Origin: Prevotella sp. UBA2754
Lineage (GTDB): Bacteria; Bacteroidota; Bacteroidia; Bacteroidales; Bacteroidaceae
Direction: 5' to 3'
DNA: 35,062 bases
NCBI GenBank assembly: GCA_002353295.1
Contig: DEJG01000001.1
Location: 4,074-39,135 of the forward strand
Part shown: one piece after another, positions 17,154 to 26,014 of the stretch
How the letters are laid out: each line of letters begins with the position of its first letter
Numbering within the stretch: position 1 is the stretch's first letter
The notes under the pieces: model-generated
The model's input: the letters and a program-made list of their open reading frames with translations, nothing else
What the model was told of the DNA's origin: nothing
Database searches by the model: none
Made by a program: the position numbers and the translations under genes

Positions 17154-18671
17154 ATGTTATCACAACAAGACCTAAAGCAATTAGCCCAAAAGGGCATTAG
17201 TGAAGCACAAATCGAGCATCAACTCGGACAGTTCAAAACAGGTTTTCCATTTCTCAAGTTAGAAGCTGCTGCTGCTATCGGACGTGGCATCGTTGCTCCT
17301 GACAATGAGGAACGCAAGACATACGTCAAAGCATGGGAACAGTACAAGGCAGAAGGCAAGCGTGTTGTGAAGTTTGTCCCTGCATCTGGTGCTGCAAGTC
17401 GCATGTTTAAGGACATGTTTGCATTTGTCGATGCAGAATATGATGTGCCCACCACAGATTTCGAGAAAAAATATTTTGAGAACATAGAAAAGTTTGCTTT
17501 CTATAAAGAACTTGATGCTATCTGTCAGAAGAATGAAGGCAAAGGTATCAAAGCGCTCATTTCCGAAGGCAATTACAAAGCTGTCGCAGCCAATATGCTG
17601 AAGCCCGAAGGACTGAACTACGGACAACTACCCAAGGGCCTGCTATTGTTCCACAATTATGCCGAAGGACCTCGTACTCCTATGGAGGAACATCTTGTTG
17701 AGGGTGCACTCTATGCAGCTTCTAATGGCGAGGCTCACGTGCATTTCACCGTATCTCATGAGCACATGGAACTCTTCAAGCAGAAGGTGGCTCAAAAAGC
17801 CGATATATACGCCCAGAAATATGGTATCAAGTATGACATTACCTTCTCTGAGCAGAAACCATCGACAGATACTATTGCTGCAAATCCAGATGGTACACCA
17901 TTCCGCAACTCAGACGGTTCTTTACTATTCCGTCCTGGAGGACACGGTGCACTGATTGAAAATCTGAATGAAATTGAAGCTGATGTTATTTTTGTGAAGA
18001 ACATTGATAATGTTGTGCCTGATAGACTGAAACCAGAGACCGTTGAATGGAAACAGATTATTGCTGGTGTACTTGTAACTTTGCAAGCTAAAGCATTTGA
18101 CTATTTGCGTCTATTAGATACTGGCAAATATACCCATGAGCAGATTGAGGAGATTATCCGTTTCGTTCAGCAAGATCTCTGCTGCCGCAAGGCTGATATA
18201 AAAGAGTTGGAAGATGCCGATCTCGTTATTTATCTTCGCAACAAGCTCAATCGTCCCATGCGCGTTTGCGGTGTAGTAAAGAATGTGGGCGAACCTGGTG
18301 GTGGTCCATTCCTTACCTATAATCAAGATGGTACTGTAAGTTTGCAGATCCTCGAAAGCTCTCAAATTGACAAGTCAAACAAAGAGTATATGGAGATGTT
18401 TACGAAAGGAACTCACTTTAATCCCGTAGATCTTGTTTGTGCTGTTAAAGACTATAAAGGCAAACCATTCGACCTCCCGAAATACGTTGATCCGACGACA
18501 GGTTTTATTTCCCAAAAATCTAAATCGGGTAAGGAACTTCAAGCACTTGAATTGCCTGGTCTATGGAATGGCGCTATGAGCGATTGGTCAACTATCTTCG
18601 TTGAAGTACCACTGGGAACCTTTAACCCTGTGAAGACTGTCAACGACCTACTTCGCGAACAGCATCAGTAA
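17154..18671 (+). CDS. DUF4301 family protein
   Basis: This 505-residue cytoplasmic protein matches my recollection of DUF4301, a family of about 500 residues found mainly in Bacteroidetes with no established function. The N-terminus is a small helical segment (LSQQDLKQLAQKGIS) followed by LEAAAAIGRGI. The segment VKFVPASGAASRMFK near residue 80 looks like a phosphate- or nucleotide-binding loop. FRPGGHGALIENLNEI near 261, followed by DVIFVKNIDNVVP, resembles the sugar-binding and metal region of UDP-sugar pyrophosphorylases. I infer a nucleotidyltransferase-like fold, not a proven activity. It has its own promoter and a strong terminator, so it is monocistronic. Confidence 0.85.
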   Translation: MLSQQDLKQLAQKGISEAQIEHQLGQFKTGFPFLKLEAAAAIGRGIVAPDNEERKTYVKAWEQYKAEGKRVVKFVPASGAASRMFKDMFAFVDAEYDVPTTDFEKKYFENIEKFAFYKELDAICQKNEGKGIKALISEGNYKAVAANMLKPEGLNYGQLPKGLLLFHNYAEGPRTPMEEHLVEGALYAASNGEAHVHFTVSHEHMELFKQKVAQKADIYAQKYGIKYDITFSEQKPSTDTIAANPDGTPFRNSDGSLLFRPGGHGALIENLNEIEADVIFVKNIDNVVPDRLKPETVEWKQIIAGVLVTLQAKAFDYLRLLDTGKYTHEQIEEIIRFVQQDLCCRKADIKELEDADLVIYLRNKLNRPMRVCGVVKNVGEPGGGPFLTYNQDGTVSLQILESSQIDKSNKEYMEMFTKGTHFNPVDLVCAVKDYKGKPFDLPKYVDPTTGFISQKSKSGKELQALELPGLWNGAMSDWSTIFVEVPLGTFNPVKTVNDLLREQHQ

Positions 18672-18694
18672 TCTGAAATTAAACTTTATACATC

Positions 18695-18732
18695 AAACGC
18701 CCAGAGGACAAACCCTTTTGGGCGTTTTTTTA
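18695..18732 (+). terminator. Intrinsic terminator after the DUF4301 gene
   Basis: AAACGCCCA (18695-18703) pairs with TGGGCGTTT (18719-18727), and a T-run follows. Confidence 0.88.
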
Positions 18733-18821
18733 TAAACAACTTGAGAATGCATAATCTGTGTCCATTTTTTCCTTTTTTATTATTTTTTTCAGTATCTATA
18801 AAAAATATTGCACATATTTTT

Positions 18822-18851
18822 TTGAAATGTGCAGGAAAGATAGTACCTTTG
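18822..18851 (+). promoter_or_regulatory. Promoter for the tandem acyl-CoA ligase genes
   Basis: TACCTTTG (18844-18851) is 19 bases after TTG (18822-18824). It lies inside an upstream extension of the reading frame, which argues for the ATG at 18875 as the true start with a leader of about 17 bases. Confidence 0.78.
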
Positions 18852-18874
18852 CACAAAATTTTGAAAATTGTGCA

Positions 18875-20533
18875 ATGAATGATATACCAAGTTTTAACTC
18901 CTATATCGTTAAAACAATTAAGGAGAACTGGCTGCTTGATGCCCTAACAGATTATAAAGGAACTACGTTGCAATATCATGATGTAGCCCGTAAGATTGAG
19001 AAGTTACATATCATGATGGAAGCATCAGGCATTCAAAAGGGAGACCGCATTGCTGTATGTGGTCGTAACTCAGCCCATTGGGCTGTTGCTTACTTGGCAA
19101 CACTGACCTATGGTGCTGTGATTGTTCCTATCTTACACGAGTTCAATGGTGAACAGATTCATAACATAGTCAATCACTCAGAGAGCAAACTGTTGTTTGT
19201 GGGTGATTATATTGTCAATGTTATCGATGCAAAGGAAATGCCTCATTTGGAAGGCATTTTCAATCTGCCTGATTTCTCACTGCATACTTGTAGAAATGAA
19301 AAGCTGATGGATGCACGCGAACATCTGAATCAGCTTTTCGGCGAAAAATATCCAATGGCTTTCCGGGCTGAACACATCAACTGGTATCTGGACAATCCCG
19401 ACGAGCTGTGTATGCTGAACTATACCAGCGGTACAACAGGTTTTTCGAAAGGAGTGATGATACCCTATCGCGCATTGTGGGGTAATGTGGAATTCTGCAT
19501 CAACAAATTAGGGATGAAAATGCCTAAGTTCAGTCGCATGCTGAGCATTCTGCCTATGGCCCACATGTATGGTCAGGCCATTGAATTCTTGTTTCCTTTC
19601 TGTGCCGGTTATCATCTGTATTTCCTCACCCGACTGCCGTCACCCTCGTTGATAGCAGAGGCTTTCAAATCTATCAAGCCCCACCTCATTGTGGCTGTAC
19701 CTCTTATTATAGAGAAGATTATCCGCAAGCGTGTCTTCCCCAAGATTCAAAGCAATGCTATCAAGATTCTCTTGCAGATGCCTGTGGTGTCCAAGAAGGT
19801 CAAAGAGCGTATCTGTCAAGAGGTGTATGCTGCCTTCGGTGGTGAAGCATATGAAGTGATAGTGGGTGGTGCACCGTTGAACCAAGAGATTGAGAAATTC
19901 CTGTTGGATATAGATTTCCCCATCACGGTAGGCTATGGCACCACCGAGTGTGCTCCACTGATTACCTATAGTGACTATCATGATTTTGTATCAGGTTCAT
20001 GTGGTACAGCAGTAGATTGTATGGAGGTGAAAATCCTATCGAACGACCCTCACAACATTCCAGGCGAGATTGTCACCAAAGGTGTTAACGTGATGCTGGG
20101 CTATTATAAGAATGAAGAAGCTACCCATCAGGCCATTGACGAAGAAGGCTGGTATCACACTGGCGACTTAGGAACGCTCTCACAGGATGGTCACCTCTTT
20201 ATCAGAGGACGTTTGAAGAATATGCTATTGGGAGCCAACGGACAGAATGTCTATCCCGAAGAAATCGAAGACAAGCTCGGCTCACTGACCATGGTCAGCG
20301 AATGTATCATTGTTCAGCGAGGCGAACATCTTGTTGGTTTGGTCTTCCCTGATATGGACGAGGCAAAAGAGATGGGATTCGGTGCTGAAGATTTGGAAAA
20401 TGTGATGGAACAGAATCGCCAGCAACTGAACGAGATACTGCCTCCTTACAGTAGACTGCAGGCTATTGAGATACGTGAGGAGGAATTTGAGAAAACGCCG
20501 AAGAAGAGTATTAAACGCTACTTATATAAATAA
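18875..20533 (+). CDS. AMP-forming long-chain acyl-CoA ligase, first paralogue
   Basis: This 552-residue member of the ANL superfamily probably activates fatty or other carboxylic acids as acyl-adenylate and then the CoA thioester. Motifs in order are the P-loop-like YTSGTTGFSKGVM (about 183), VGYGTTECAP, WYHTGDLGTL and GRLKNMLLGANGQNVYPEE. The C-terminal catalytic lysine region is KTPKKSIKR. The frame is open upstream to 18758, but the promoter lies inside that stretch. The start MNDIPSFNSYI also aligns with the MENVPSFNKII of the neighbour. The second paralogue follows after 12 bases. Substrate is unknown; no signal peptide is present. Confidence 0.92.
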   Translation: MNDIPSFNSYIVKTIKENWLLDALTDYKGTTLQYHDVARKIEKLHIMMEASGIQKGDRIAVCGRNSAHWAVAYLATLTYGAVIVPILHEFNGEQIHNIVNHSESKLLFVGDYIVNVIDAKEMPHLEGIFNLPDFSLHTCRNEKLMDAREHLNQLFGEKYPMAFRAEHINWYLDNPDELCMLNYTSGTTGFSKGVMIPYRALWGNVEFCINKLGMKMPKFSRMLSILPMAHMYGQAIEFLFPFCAGYHLYFLTRLPSPSLIAEAFKSIKPHLIVAVPLIIEKIIRKRVFPKIQSNAIKILLQMPVVSKKVKERICQEVYAAFGGEAYEVIVGGAPLNQEIEKFLLDIDFPITVGYGTTECAPLITYSDYHDFVSGSCGTAVDCMEVKILSNDPHNIPGEIVTKGVNVMLGYYKNEEATHQAIDEEGWYHTGDLGTLSQDGHLFIRGRLKNMLLGANGQNVYPEEIEDKLGSLTMVSECIIVQRGEHLVGLVFPDMDEAKEMGFGAEDLENVMEQNRQQLNEILPPYSRLQAIEIREEEFEKTPKKSIKRYLYK

Positions 20534-20545
20534 TCGAATAAGAAT

Positions 20546-22207
20546 ATGGAAAACGTACCTAGTTTTAACAAAATCATAGAGCAGAGCGTCATCGACCACT
20601 GGGACTTGGATGCACTGACAGACTATAAAGGGGCTACTCTGCAATACCATGATGTAGCACGTAAGATAGAAAAACTACACATCCTGTTTGAGAATTGCGG
20701 TGTAGCAAAAGGCGACAAGATTGCCCTCTGCGGACGCAACAGCAGCCAATGGGCTGTAGCCTTCCTGGCAACACTGACATACGGAGCTGTGGCTGTGCCT
20801 ATTCTCCATGAATTCATGGCCGACCAGATTCACAACATTGTGAACCACTCGGATGCCAAACTGCTCTTCGTCGGCGATCATGTGGCTACGCAAATTGATC
20901 CTACACAGATGCCGCATCTGGAGGGTATCATCAACAATCCCGACTATTCGCTGATGGTGTCGAGAACGGACAAGCTGACATACGCGCGCGAACATCTCAA
21001 CGAACTGTACGGCAAGAAATACCCCAAATATTTCCGCAAGGAACACGTACATTATTATATAGAAGAGAGTGGCGAGGAATTGGCCATGATCAACTATACC
21101 AGTGGAACTACCGGATTTTCCAAGGGCGTGATGGTTCCCTACCGTGCCCTGTGGTCGAACTACGACTTTGCTGAATATGTTTTAGGAAAGATTATCAATA
21201 CGGGCGACCGCATCATCTCCATTCTTCCTATGGCCCACATGTACGGCATGGCGTTCGAGTTTATCTTCGAGTTCATGCATGGTTGCCATGTTTACTATCT
21301 GAACCGCATCCCCTCGCCTGCCATCATCGCACAGGCGTTTGCAGAAATCAAGCCGAAGATTATCATTGCTGTACCTCTGGTCATTGAAAAAATTATCCGT
21401 AAGAAGGTATTCCCCAAGATACAGAACAATCGCATGCGCTTGCTGTTGTCGATGCCTGTCATCTCGAAGAAGGTGCGCCAGATGATTTGTCAGGAAGTAG
21501 TAAAGGCATTCGGTGGAGAGCTGTATGAAGTCATTATCGGAGGAGCTGCCTTCAATCAGGAAGTGGAGGCTTTCCTCAAGAAGATAGAATTCCCCTACAC
21601 CGTAGGCTATGGTGCCACGGAGTGCGCCCCCATTATCTGCTATCGCGACTGGCAAACGTTCGCTCAGGGTTCGTGCGGACAGGCTGCCTACCATATGGAG
21701 GTCAAGATTAACAGTAGTGACCCTGCCCATAAGCCTGGCGAGATTTTGGCCCGTGGACTCAATGTCATGTTGGGCTATTACAAGAACGAGGAAGCCACCA
21801 AAGAGACACTCGATGAAGAGGGATGGTATCACACGGGCGACCTGGGCACGATGGACTGGGATGGCAATGTGTTTATCAACGGACGTTCGAAAAATATGCT
21901 GCTGGGTCCCAACGGACAGAACATCTATCCTGAAGAAATCGAAGACAAACTTAATTCAATGGCGATGGTAGTCGAGAGTGTTGTGGTTCAGCGTGATACA
22001 AAGCTGGTAGGTTTGGTCTATCCCGATTATGACGAGGCAAAGAACCTGAACCTCAATGAGAGTGACCTCAAAAACATTATGGAACAGAACCGTCAGCAAC
22101 TGAACGAGCAACTGCCTGGCTACGAAAAGATAACAGAAATAGAAATTCGTACGGAGGAGTTCGCCAAAACGCCCAAACGCAGTATCAAACGATTCCTATA
22201 TACCTAA
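20546..22207 (+). CDS. AMP-forming long-chain acyl-CoA ligase, second paralogue
   Basis: This 553-residue protein is closely related to the preceding gene over its whole length, including the LDALTDYKGxTLQYHDVARK start region. It keeps all ANL motifs: YTSGTTGFSKGVM, VGYGATECAP, WYHTGDLGTM, GRSKNMLLGPNGQNIYPEE and KTPKRSIKR. The acyl-binding part differs more (FIFEFMHGCHVYYLNR against FLFPFCAGYHLYFLTR), which may reflect a different chain or substrate. The two genes form a tandem duplication in one transcript that ends at the terminator after 22207. This copy appears somewhat richer in G and C than the first. Confidence 0.92.
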   Translation: MENVPSFNKIIEQSVIDHWDLDALTDYKGATLQYHDVARKIEKLHILFENCGVAKGDKIALCGRNSSQWAVAFLATLTYGAVAVPILHEFMADQIHNIVNHSDAKLLFVGDHVATQIDPTQMPHLEGIINNPDYSLMVSRTDKLTYAREHLNELYGKKYPKYFRKEHVHYYIEESGEELAMINYTSGTTGFSKGVMVPYRALWSNYDFAEYVLGKIINTGDRIISILPMAHMYGMAFEFIFEFMHGCHVYYLNRIPSPAIIAQAFAEIKPKIIIAVPLVIEKIIRKKVFPKIQNNRMRLLLSMPVISKKVRQMICQEVVKAFGGELYEVIIGGAAFNQEVEAFLKKIEFPYTVGYGATECAPIICYRDWQTFAQGSCGQAAYHMEVKINSSDPAHKPGEILARGLNVMLGYYKNEEATKETLDEEGWYHTGDLGTMDWDGNVFINGRSKNMLLGPNGQNIYPEEIEDKLNSMAMVVESVVVQRDTKLVGLVYPDYDEAKNLNLNESDLKNIMEQNRQQLNEQLPGYEKITEIEIRTEEFAKTPKRSIKRFLYT

Positions 22208-22215
22208 TTATAATA

Positions 22216-22243
22216 AGAGCGAGGCAAAAAACCTCGCTTTTTC
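22216..22243 (+). terminator. Intrinsic terminator after the acyl-CoA ligase pair
   Basis: AGCGAGG (22218-22224) pairs with CCTCGCT (22232-22238) around an A-rich loop, and TTTT follows. The thrA promoter starts immediately downstream. Confidence 0.82.
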
Positions 22244-22244
22244 T

Positions 22245-22274
22245 TTGTTGTTTAAAGGCTTTTTTGTAATTTTG
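22245..22274 (+). promoter_or_regulatory. Promoter for the threonine operon
   Basis: TAATTTTG (22267-22274) is 19 bases after TTG (22245-22247). The leader to the ATG at 22341 is about 60 bases. It contains a weak CCCT/AGGG hairpin and no Thr-rich leader peptide. Confidence 0.7.
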
Positions 22275-22340
22275 TCGCGCCGTTGGAGTAATCCCTCATT
22301 GTTAAAGGGTACCATCAGGCAAGATAAATTGCATAGAAAT

Positions 22341-24803
22341 ATGAAAGTAATGAAATTTGGCGGAACGTCCGTAGGTTCCGTAAAAAGCATTTTAAGCTTG
22401 AAGAAAATTGTGGAGACAGAGGCTCGGACGCAACCTGTCGTAGTAGTAGTAAGTGCACTCGATGGTATCACCGACCGCCTGATAGCCACATCACGAATGG
22501 CCAAGCAGGGCGACGATCGCTATCGTGAGGAATTCGACGCGATGGTGACACGCCACCACCAGATGATCGACGCCATCATCACCGATGACAAAAAGCGAGT
22601 TGACTTATTTAACAATGTTGACCAGCTCTTCGACCAGTTGAAGAGCATCTATTATGGTGTCTATCTGATTCACGATCTGTCGAAGAAGACGGAGGACACT
22701 ATCGTATCGTATGGTGAACGCCTGTCGTCGCACATCGTAGCGGCGATGGTAAAGAACGGTGTCAGAATGAACAGCCGTGACTTCATCCGCACGGAGAAGA
22801 AGCAGGGCAAGCACGTGATTGATGCCGAACTGACCACCCAGCTGGTAAAGGAGGCCTTCAAGGATTTGAACGAGAAAACCATCTACGTTGTTCCAGGATT
22901 TATCGCCCGTGACCGCGACAGCCACGAGACGACGAACTTGGGCCGTGGCGGTTCTGACTATACAGCCTCGATTATAGCCGCCGTGCTGAATGCCGAGGTA
23001 TTGGAGATTTGGACGGATGTTGACGGATTCATGACTGCCGACCCGAAGGTCATCAAGAGCGCATACACCATCAACGAACTGTCATACATCGAGGCGATGG
23101 AGCTTTGCAACTTCGGTGCAAAAGTCATCTATCCTCCCACAATTTATCCCGTATGTGTGAAGAACATCCCCATCAGGGTGAAGAATACCTTTAATCCTGA
23201 ACATCCAGGAACCCTGATCAAGGAAAAAATAGAAGACGACAACAAGCCCATTAAGGGTATATCGAGCATCAAGGGCACGTCGCTCATCACCGTAACCGGT
23301 CTGTCGATGGTGGGTGTCATCGGTGTCAATCGCCGTATTTTTACGACGCTTGCCAATAAGGGCATCAGCGTGTTCATGGTATCGCAGGCTTCGTCGGAGA
23401 ACTCCACCTCTATCGGTGTGCGCGACGAGGATGCCCAGGCCGCTGCCGAGGTTCTGAATGCCGAGTTTGCCAAGGAAATCGAAACGGGAGCCATGTTCCC
23501 CATGCAGGTGGAAAGCGGATTGGCTACCATCGCCATCGTAGGCGAGAACATGAAGCAGACACCAGGTATTGCCGGTAAGCTGTTTGGCACATTGGGACGC
23601 TCTGGTATCTCCGTGATTGCCTGTGCACAGGGTGCTTCCGAGACCAACATCTCGTTTGTTGTTGACGGCAAGTACCTACGCAAGTCGCTCAACGTGCTGC
23701 ACGATTCGTTCTTCCTGTCGGAATACAAAGTACTCAACATCTTTATCTGTGGCATCGGAACGGTTGGTGGCATGCTGCTTGAGCAGATTCGCACACAGCA
23801 GCAGTTCCTCATGCAGTCACGTCGCCTGAAGCTGAACGTGGTAGGTATTTCCGATGTCGAAAACTTCGTATTGGATCGCGATGGTATCGACCTCGATAAT
23901 TATATGCAGATTCTGCGTGCCGGCTATCCTGCCGATACTGACCACATGCGCGATGAGATTGTGAAGATGAACATCTTCAACAGTGTCTTTGTCGATTGTA
24001 CGGCAAGTCGTCAGATCGCTGCGCTCTACCAGACCTTCCTGGAACATAACATCAGTGTGGTGGCAGCCAACAAGATTGCTGCCTCCAGCGACTATGACAG
24101 CTATATCAAACTCAAGCAGACAGCACGCGACCGCGGTGTATGGTTCCGCTATGAGACCAACGTAGGTGCCGGACTGCCTATTATCGGTACCATCAACGAC
24201 CTCTGCAACTCGGGCGACAAGATTCTGAAGATTGAGGCCATCCTCTCAGGAACCCTTAATTTCATTTTCAACGAGATAGCTGCCGATGTACCATTCTCTG
24301 AGACCGTTCGCCGTGCCAAGGAACAGCGTTATTCCGAACCCGACCCACGTATCGACCTCAGTGGTACTGACGTGATTCGCAAGTTGGTGATTCTCACTCG
24401 TGAGGCTGGTTATAAGGTAGAACAGGACGATGTAGAAAAACATCTGTTCGTGCCCAACGATTATTTCGAAGGCAGTTTGGACGACTTCTGGAAACGTCTG
24501 CCTGAATTGGATGCCGACTTCGAGGCTCGTCGCAAAGTACTCGAGGCAGAAGGCAAGCGTTGGCGCTTCGTGGCTACGATGGAGGCTAACGAGGAAGACC
24601 CGTCAGACTTCAAGACGAGCGTAGCACTGAAAGAAGTGCCCTCTGACCATCCTTTCTACCCCTTGGAAGGTTCCAACAATATCGTACTGCTCACAACAGA
24701 ACGCTATAAGGAATATCCCATGCTGATTCAAGGCTATGGCGCTGGTGCTGCCGTAACAGCTGCCGGCGTATTTGCTAACATCATGAGTATTGCCAATATC
24801 TGA
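22341..24803 (+). CDS. thrA: Bifunctional aspartokinase I / homoserine dehydrogenase I
   Basis: This 820-residue fusion catalyses the first and third steps from aspartate to homoserine. I chose the ATG at 22341 because MKVMKFGGTSVGS is the canonical aspartokinase start; the longer frame runs over the promoter. The kinase domain (about 1-285) is followed by ACT regulatory domains (about 310-460), which normally bind threonine for feedback control. The homoserine dehydrogenase part starts at the NAD(P)-binding loop ICGIGTVGG (Gly471 region). It includes VVAANKIAAS, LSGTLNFIFNEI and the SEPDPRIDLSG segment. It leads the operon and overlaps the next gene by one base. Confidence 0.97.
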   Translation: MKVMKFGGTSVGSVKSILSLKKIVETEARTQPVVVVVSALDGITDRLIATSRMAKQGDDRYREEFDAMVTRHHQMIDAIITDDKKRVDLFNNVDQLFDQLKSIYYGVYLIHDLSKKTEDTIVSYGERLSSHIVAAMVKNGVRMNSRDFIRTEKKQGKHVIDAELTTQLVKEAFKDLNEKTIYVVPGFIARDRDSHETTNLGRGGSDYTASIIAAVLNAEVLEIWTDVDGFMTADPKVIKSAYTINELSYIEAMELCNFGAKVIYPPTIYPVCVKNIPIRVKNTFNPEHPGTLIKEKIEDDNKPIKGISSIKGTSLITVTGLSMVGVIGVNRRIFTTLANKGISVFMVSQASSENSTSIGVRDEDAQAAAEVLNAEFAKEIETGAMFPMQVESGLATIAIVGENMKQTPGIAGKLFGTLGRSGISVIACAQGASETNISFVVDGKYLRKSLNVLHDSFFLSEYKVLNIFICGIGTVGGMLLEQIRTQQQFLMQSRRLKLNVVGISDVENFVLDRDGIDLDNYMQILRAGYPADTDHMRDEIVKMNIFNSVFVDCTASRQIAALYQTFLEHNISVVAANKIAASSDYDSYIKLKQTARDRGVWFRYETNVGAGLPIIGTINDLCNSGDKILKIEAILSGTLNFIFNEIAADVPFSETVRRAKEQRYSEPDPRIDLSGTDVIRKLVILTREAGYKVEQDDVEKHLFVPNDYFEGSLDDFWKRLPELDADFEARRKVLEAEGKRWRFVATMEANEEDPSDFKTSVALKEVPSDHPFYPLEGSNNIVLLTTERYKEYPMLIQGYGAGAAVTAAGVFANIMSIANI

Positions 24804-26014
24804 TGAAACACATTATTATATTAGGTGACGGGATGGCTGACCATCCTGTCGCCAGATTAAATAATCAGACCCTGCTGCAATACGCTCGTCCTCAATATAT
24901 GGAGCAGTTGGCACGCGAGGGTCGTTGCGGACGGCTGATTACCGTACCCGAAGGATTCCCTCCAGGTTCTGAAGTTGCCAATACGGCTATCTTAGGCTAC
25001 GACTTGAATAAAGTGTATGAAGGTCGCGGTCCATTGGAAGCTGCCAGCATCGGCTACGATATGGCTGACGATGATATGGCTATCCGCTGTAATATCATTA
25101 CGATAGAAGACGGCAAAATCATCACCCACAATGGGGGAAACTTGGAAACTGCCGATGCCGATGTGCTCATCAAATACTTGAATGAACACCTTGGCAGTGA
25201 ACGGGTTAAGTTCATCACGGGTATTCAGTATCGCCATCTGTTAGTCATCAAGGGTGGCAATAAGCACATCGAGTGCGCCCCACCCCACGATCATCCCAAT
25301 GAGCCTTGGCGCCCCTTGTTGGTGAAGGCACAGATTCCTGAAGCACAGGAAACTGCCGACCTCATCAACGACCTCATTCTCCGTTCGCAGGAACTCTTGG
25401 CGAAGCATCCTTATAATATGGCCAAGGCTGCCAAGGGCGAGCGTCAGGCTAACAGCATCTGGCCTTGGAGTGGCGGCTACCGTCCCTCCATGCAGACTCT
25501 GATGGCGCAGTATCCGCAAATCCAGCGTGGTGCTGTCATTTCTGCCGTTGATTTGATTCAGGGCATTGGCAAGTACGCAGGACTGCGCATCATCAAGGTG
25601 CCTGGAGCTACCGGACTGGCTAATACCAACTACGAGGGGAAGGCGCAGGCTGCTATCGACGCACTGAAAACGGACGATTTCGTTTTTGTGCATGTGGAAG
25701 CCACTGACGAAGCTGGACATGACGGTGACTTAGACTTGAAGTTGCGAGCCATCGACTATCTCGACAAGCGACTCATCAAGCCCATTCTCGAAGCCATCAA
25801 CGAGATGCAGGAAGATGTGTGTGTGGCAGTATTGCCCGACCATCCAACACCTGTAGAAATGCGCATCCACGTCAACGAGCCCGTGCCGTTTATCATCTGG
25901 CACAAAGGAATCGAACCCGACGAAGTGCAGCACTACGACGAGGAAAGTTGCGTCAGCGGCAGCTACGGATTGCTCAGATTGAATGAATTTATGAACGAAT
26001 TTATGAAGTTATGA
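24803..26014 (+). CDS. Proposed homoserine kinase of the ApgM / phosphoglycerate-mutase-like family
   Basis: This 403-residue member of the alkaline-phosphatase superfamily resembles archaeal cofactor-independent phosphoglycerate mutase. It sits exactly between thrA and thrC, where homoserine kinase (thrB) belongs, and no GHMP-type thrB is present. A subgroup of the family is already annotated as proposed homoserine kinase because of this linkage. Metal-site motifs visible are IILGDGMAD near the N-terminus, PPGSEVANTAILGYD (residue about 53), HVEATDEAGHDGD (about 297) and VLPDHPTPVEMR (about 345). It overlaps thrA by one base and thrC by four, so all three are translationally coupled. Family membership is clear; the kinase role is supported by context. 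Confidence 0.9.
   Translation: MKHIIILGDGMADHPVARLNNQTLLQYARPQYMEQLAREGRCGRLITVPEGFPPGSEVANTAILGYDLNKVYEGRGPLEAASIGYDMADDDMAIRCNIITIEDGKIITHNGGNLETADADVLIKYLNEHLGSERVKFITGIQYRHLLVIKGGNKHIECAPPHDHPNEPWRPLLVKAQIPEAQETADLINDLILRSQELLAKHPYNMAKAAKGERQANSIWPWSGGYRPSMQTLMAQYPQIQRGAVISAVDLIQGIGKYAGLRIIKVPGATGLANTNYEGKAQAAIDALKTDDFVFVHVEATDEAGHDGDLDLKLRAIDYLDKRLIKPILEAINEMQEDVCVAVLPDHPTPVEMRIHVNEPVPFIIWHKGIEPDEVQHYDEESCVSGSYGLLRLNEFMNEFMKL

Noticed and set aside
18758..18874. N-terminal extension of the first acyl-CoA ligase
   Set aside because: The stretch contains a well-spaced promoter (18822-18851) and lacks similarity to the paralogue, so the start is placed at 18875.
22275..22340. Threonine attenuator or leader peptide before thrA
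   Set aside because: The 66-base leader has no Thr/Ile-rich short frame and no terminator/antiterminator pair, only a weak 4-bp hairpin.
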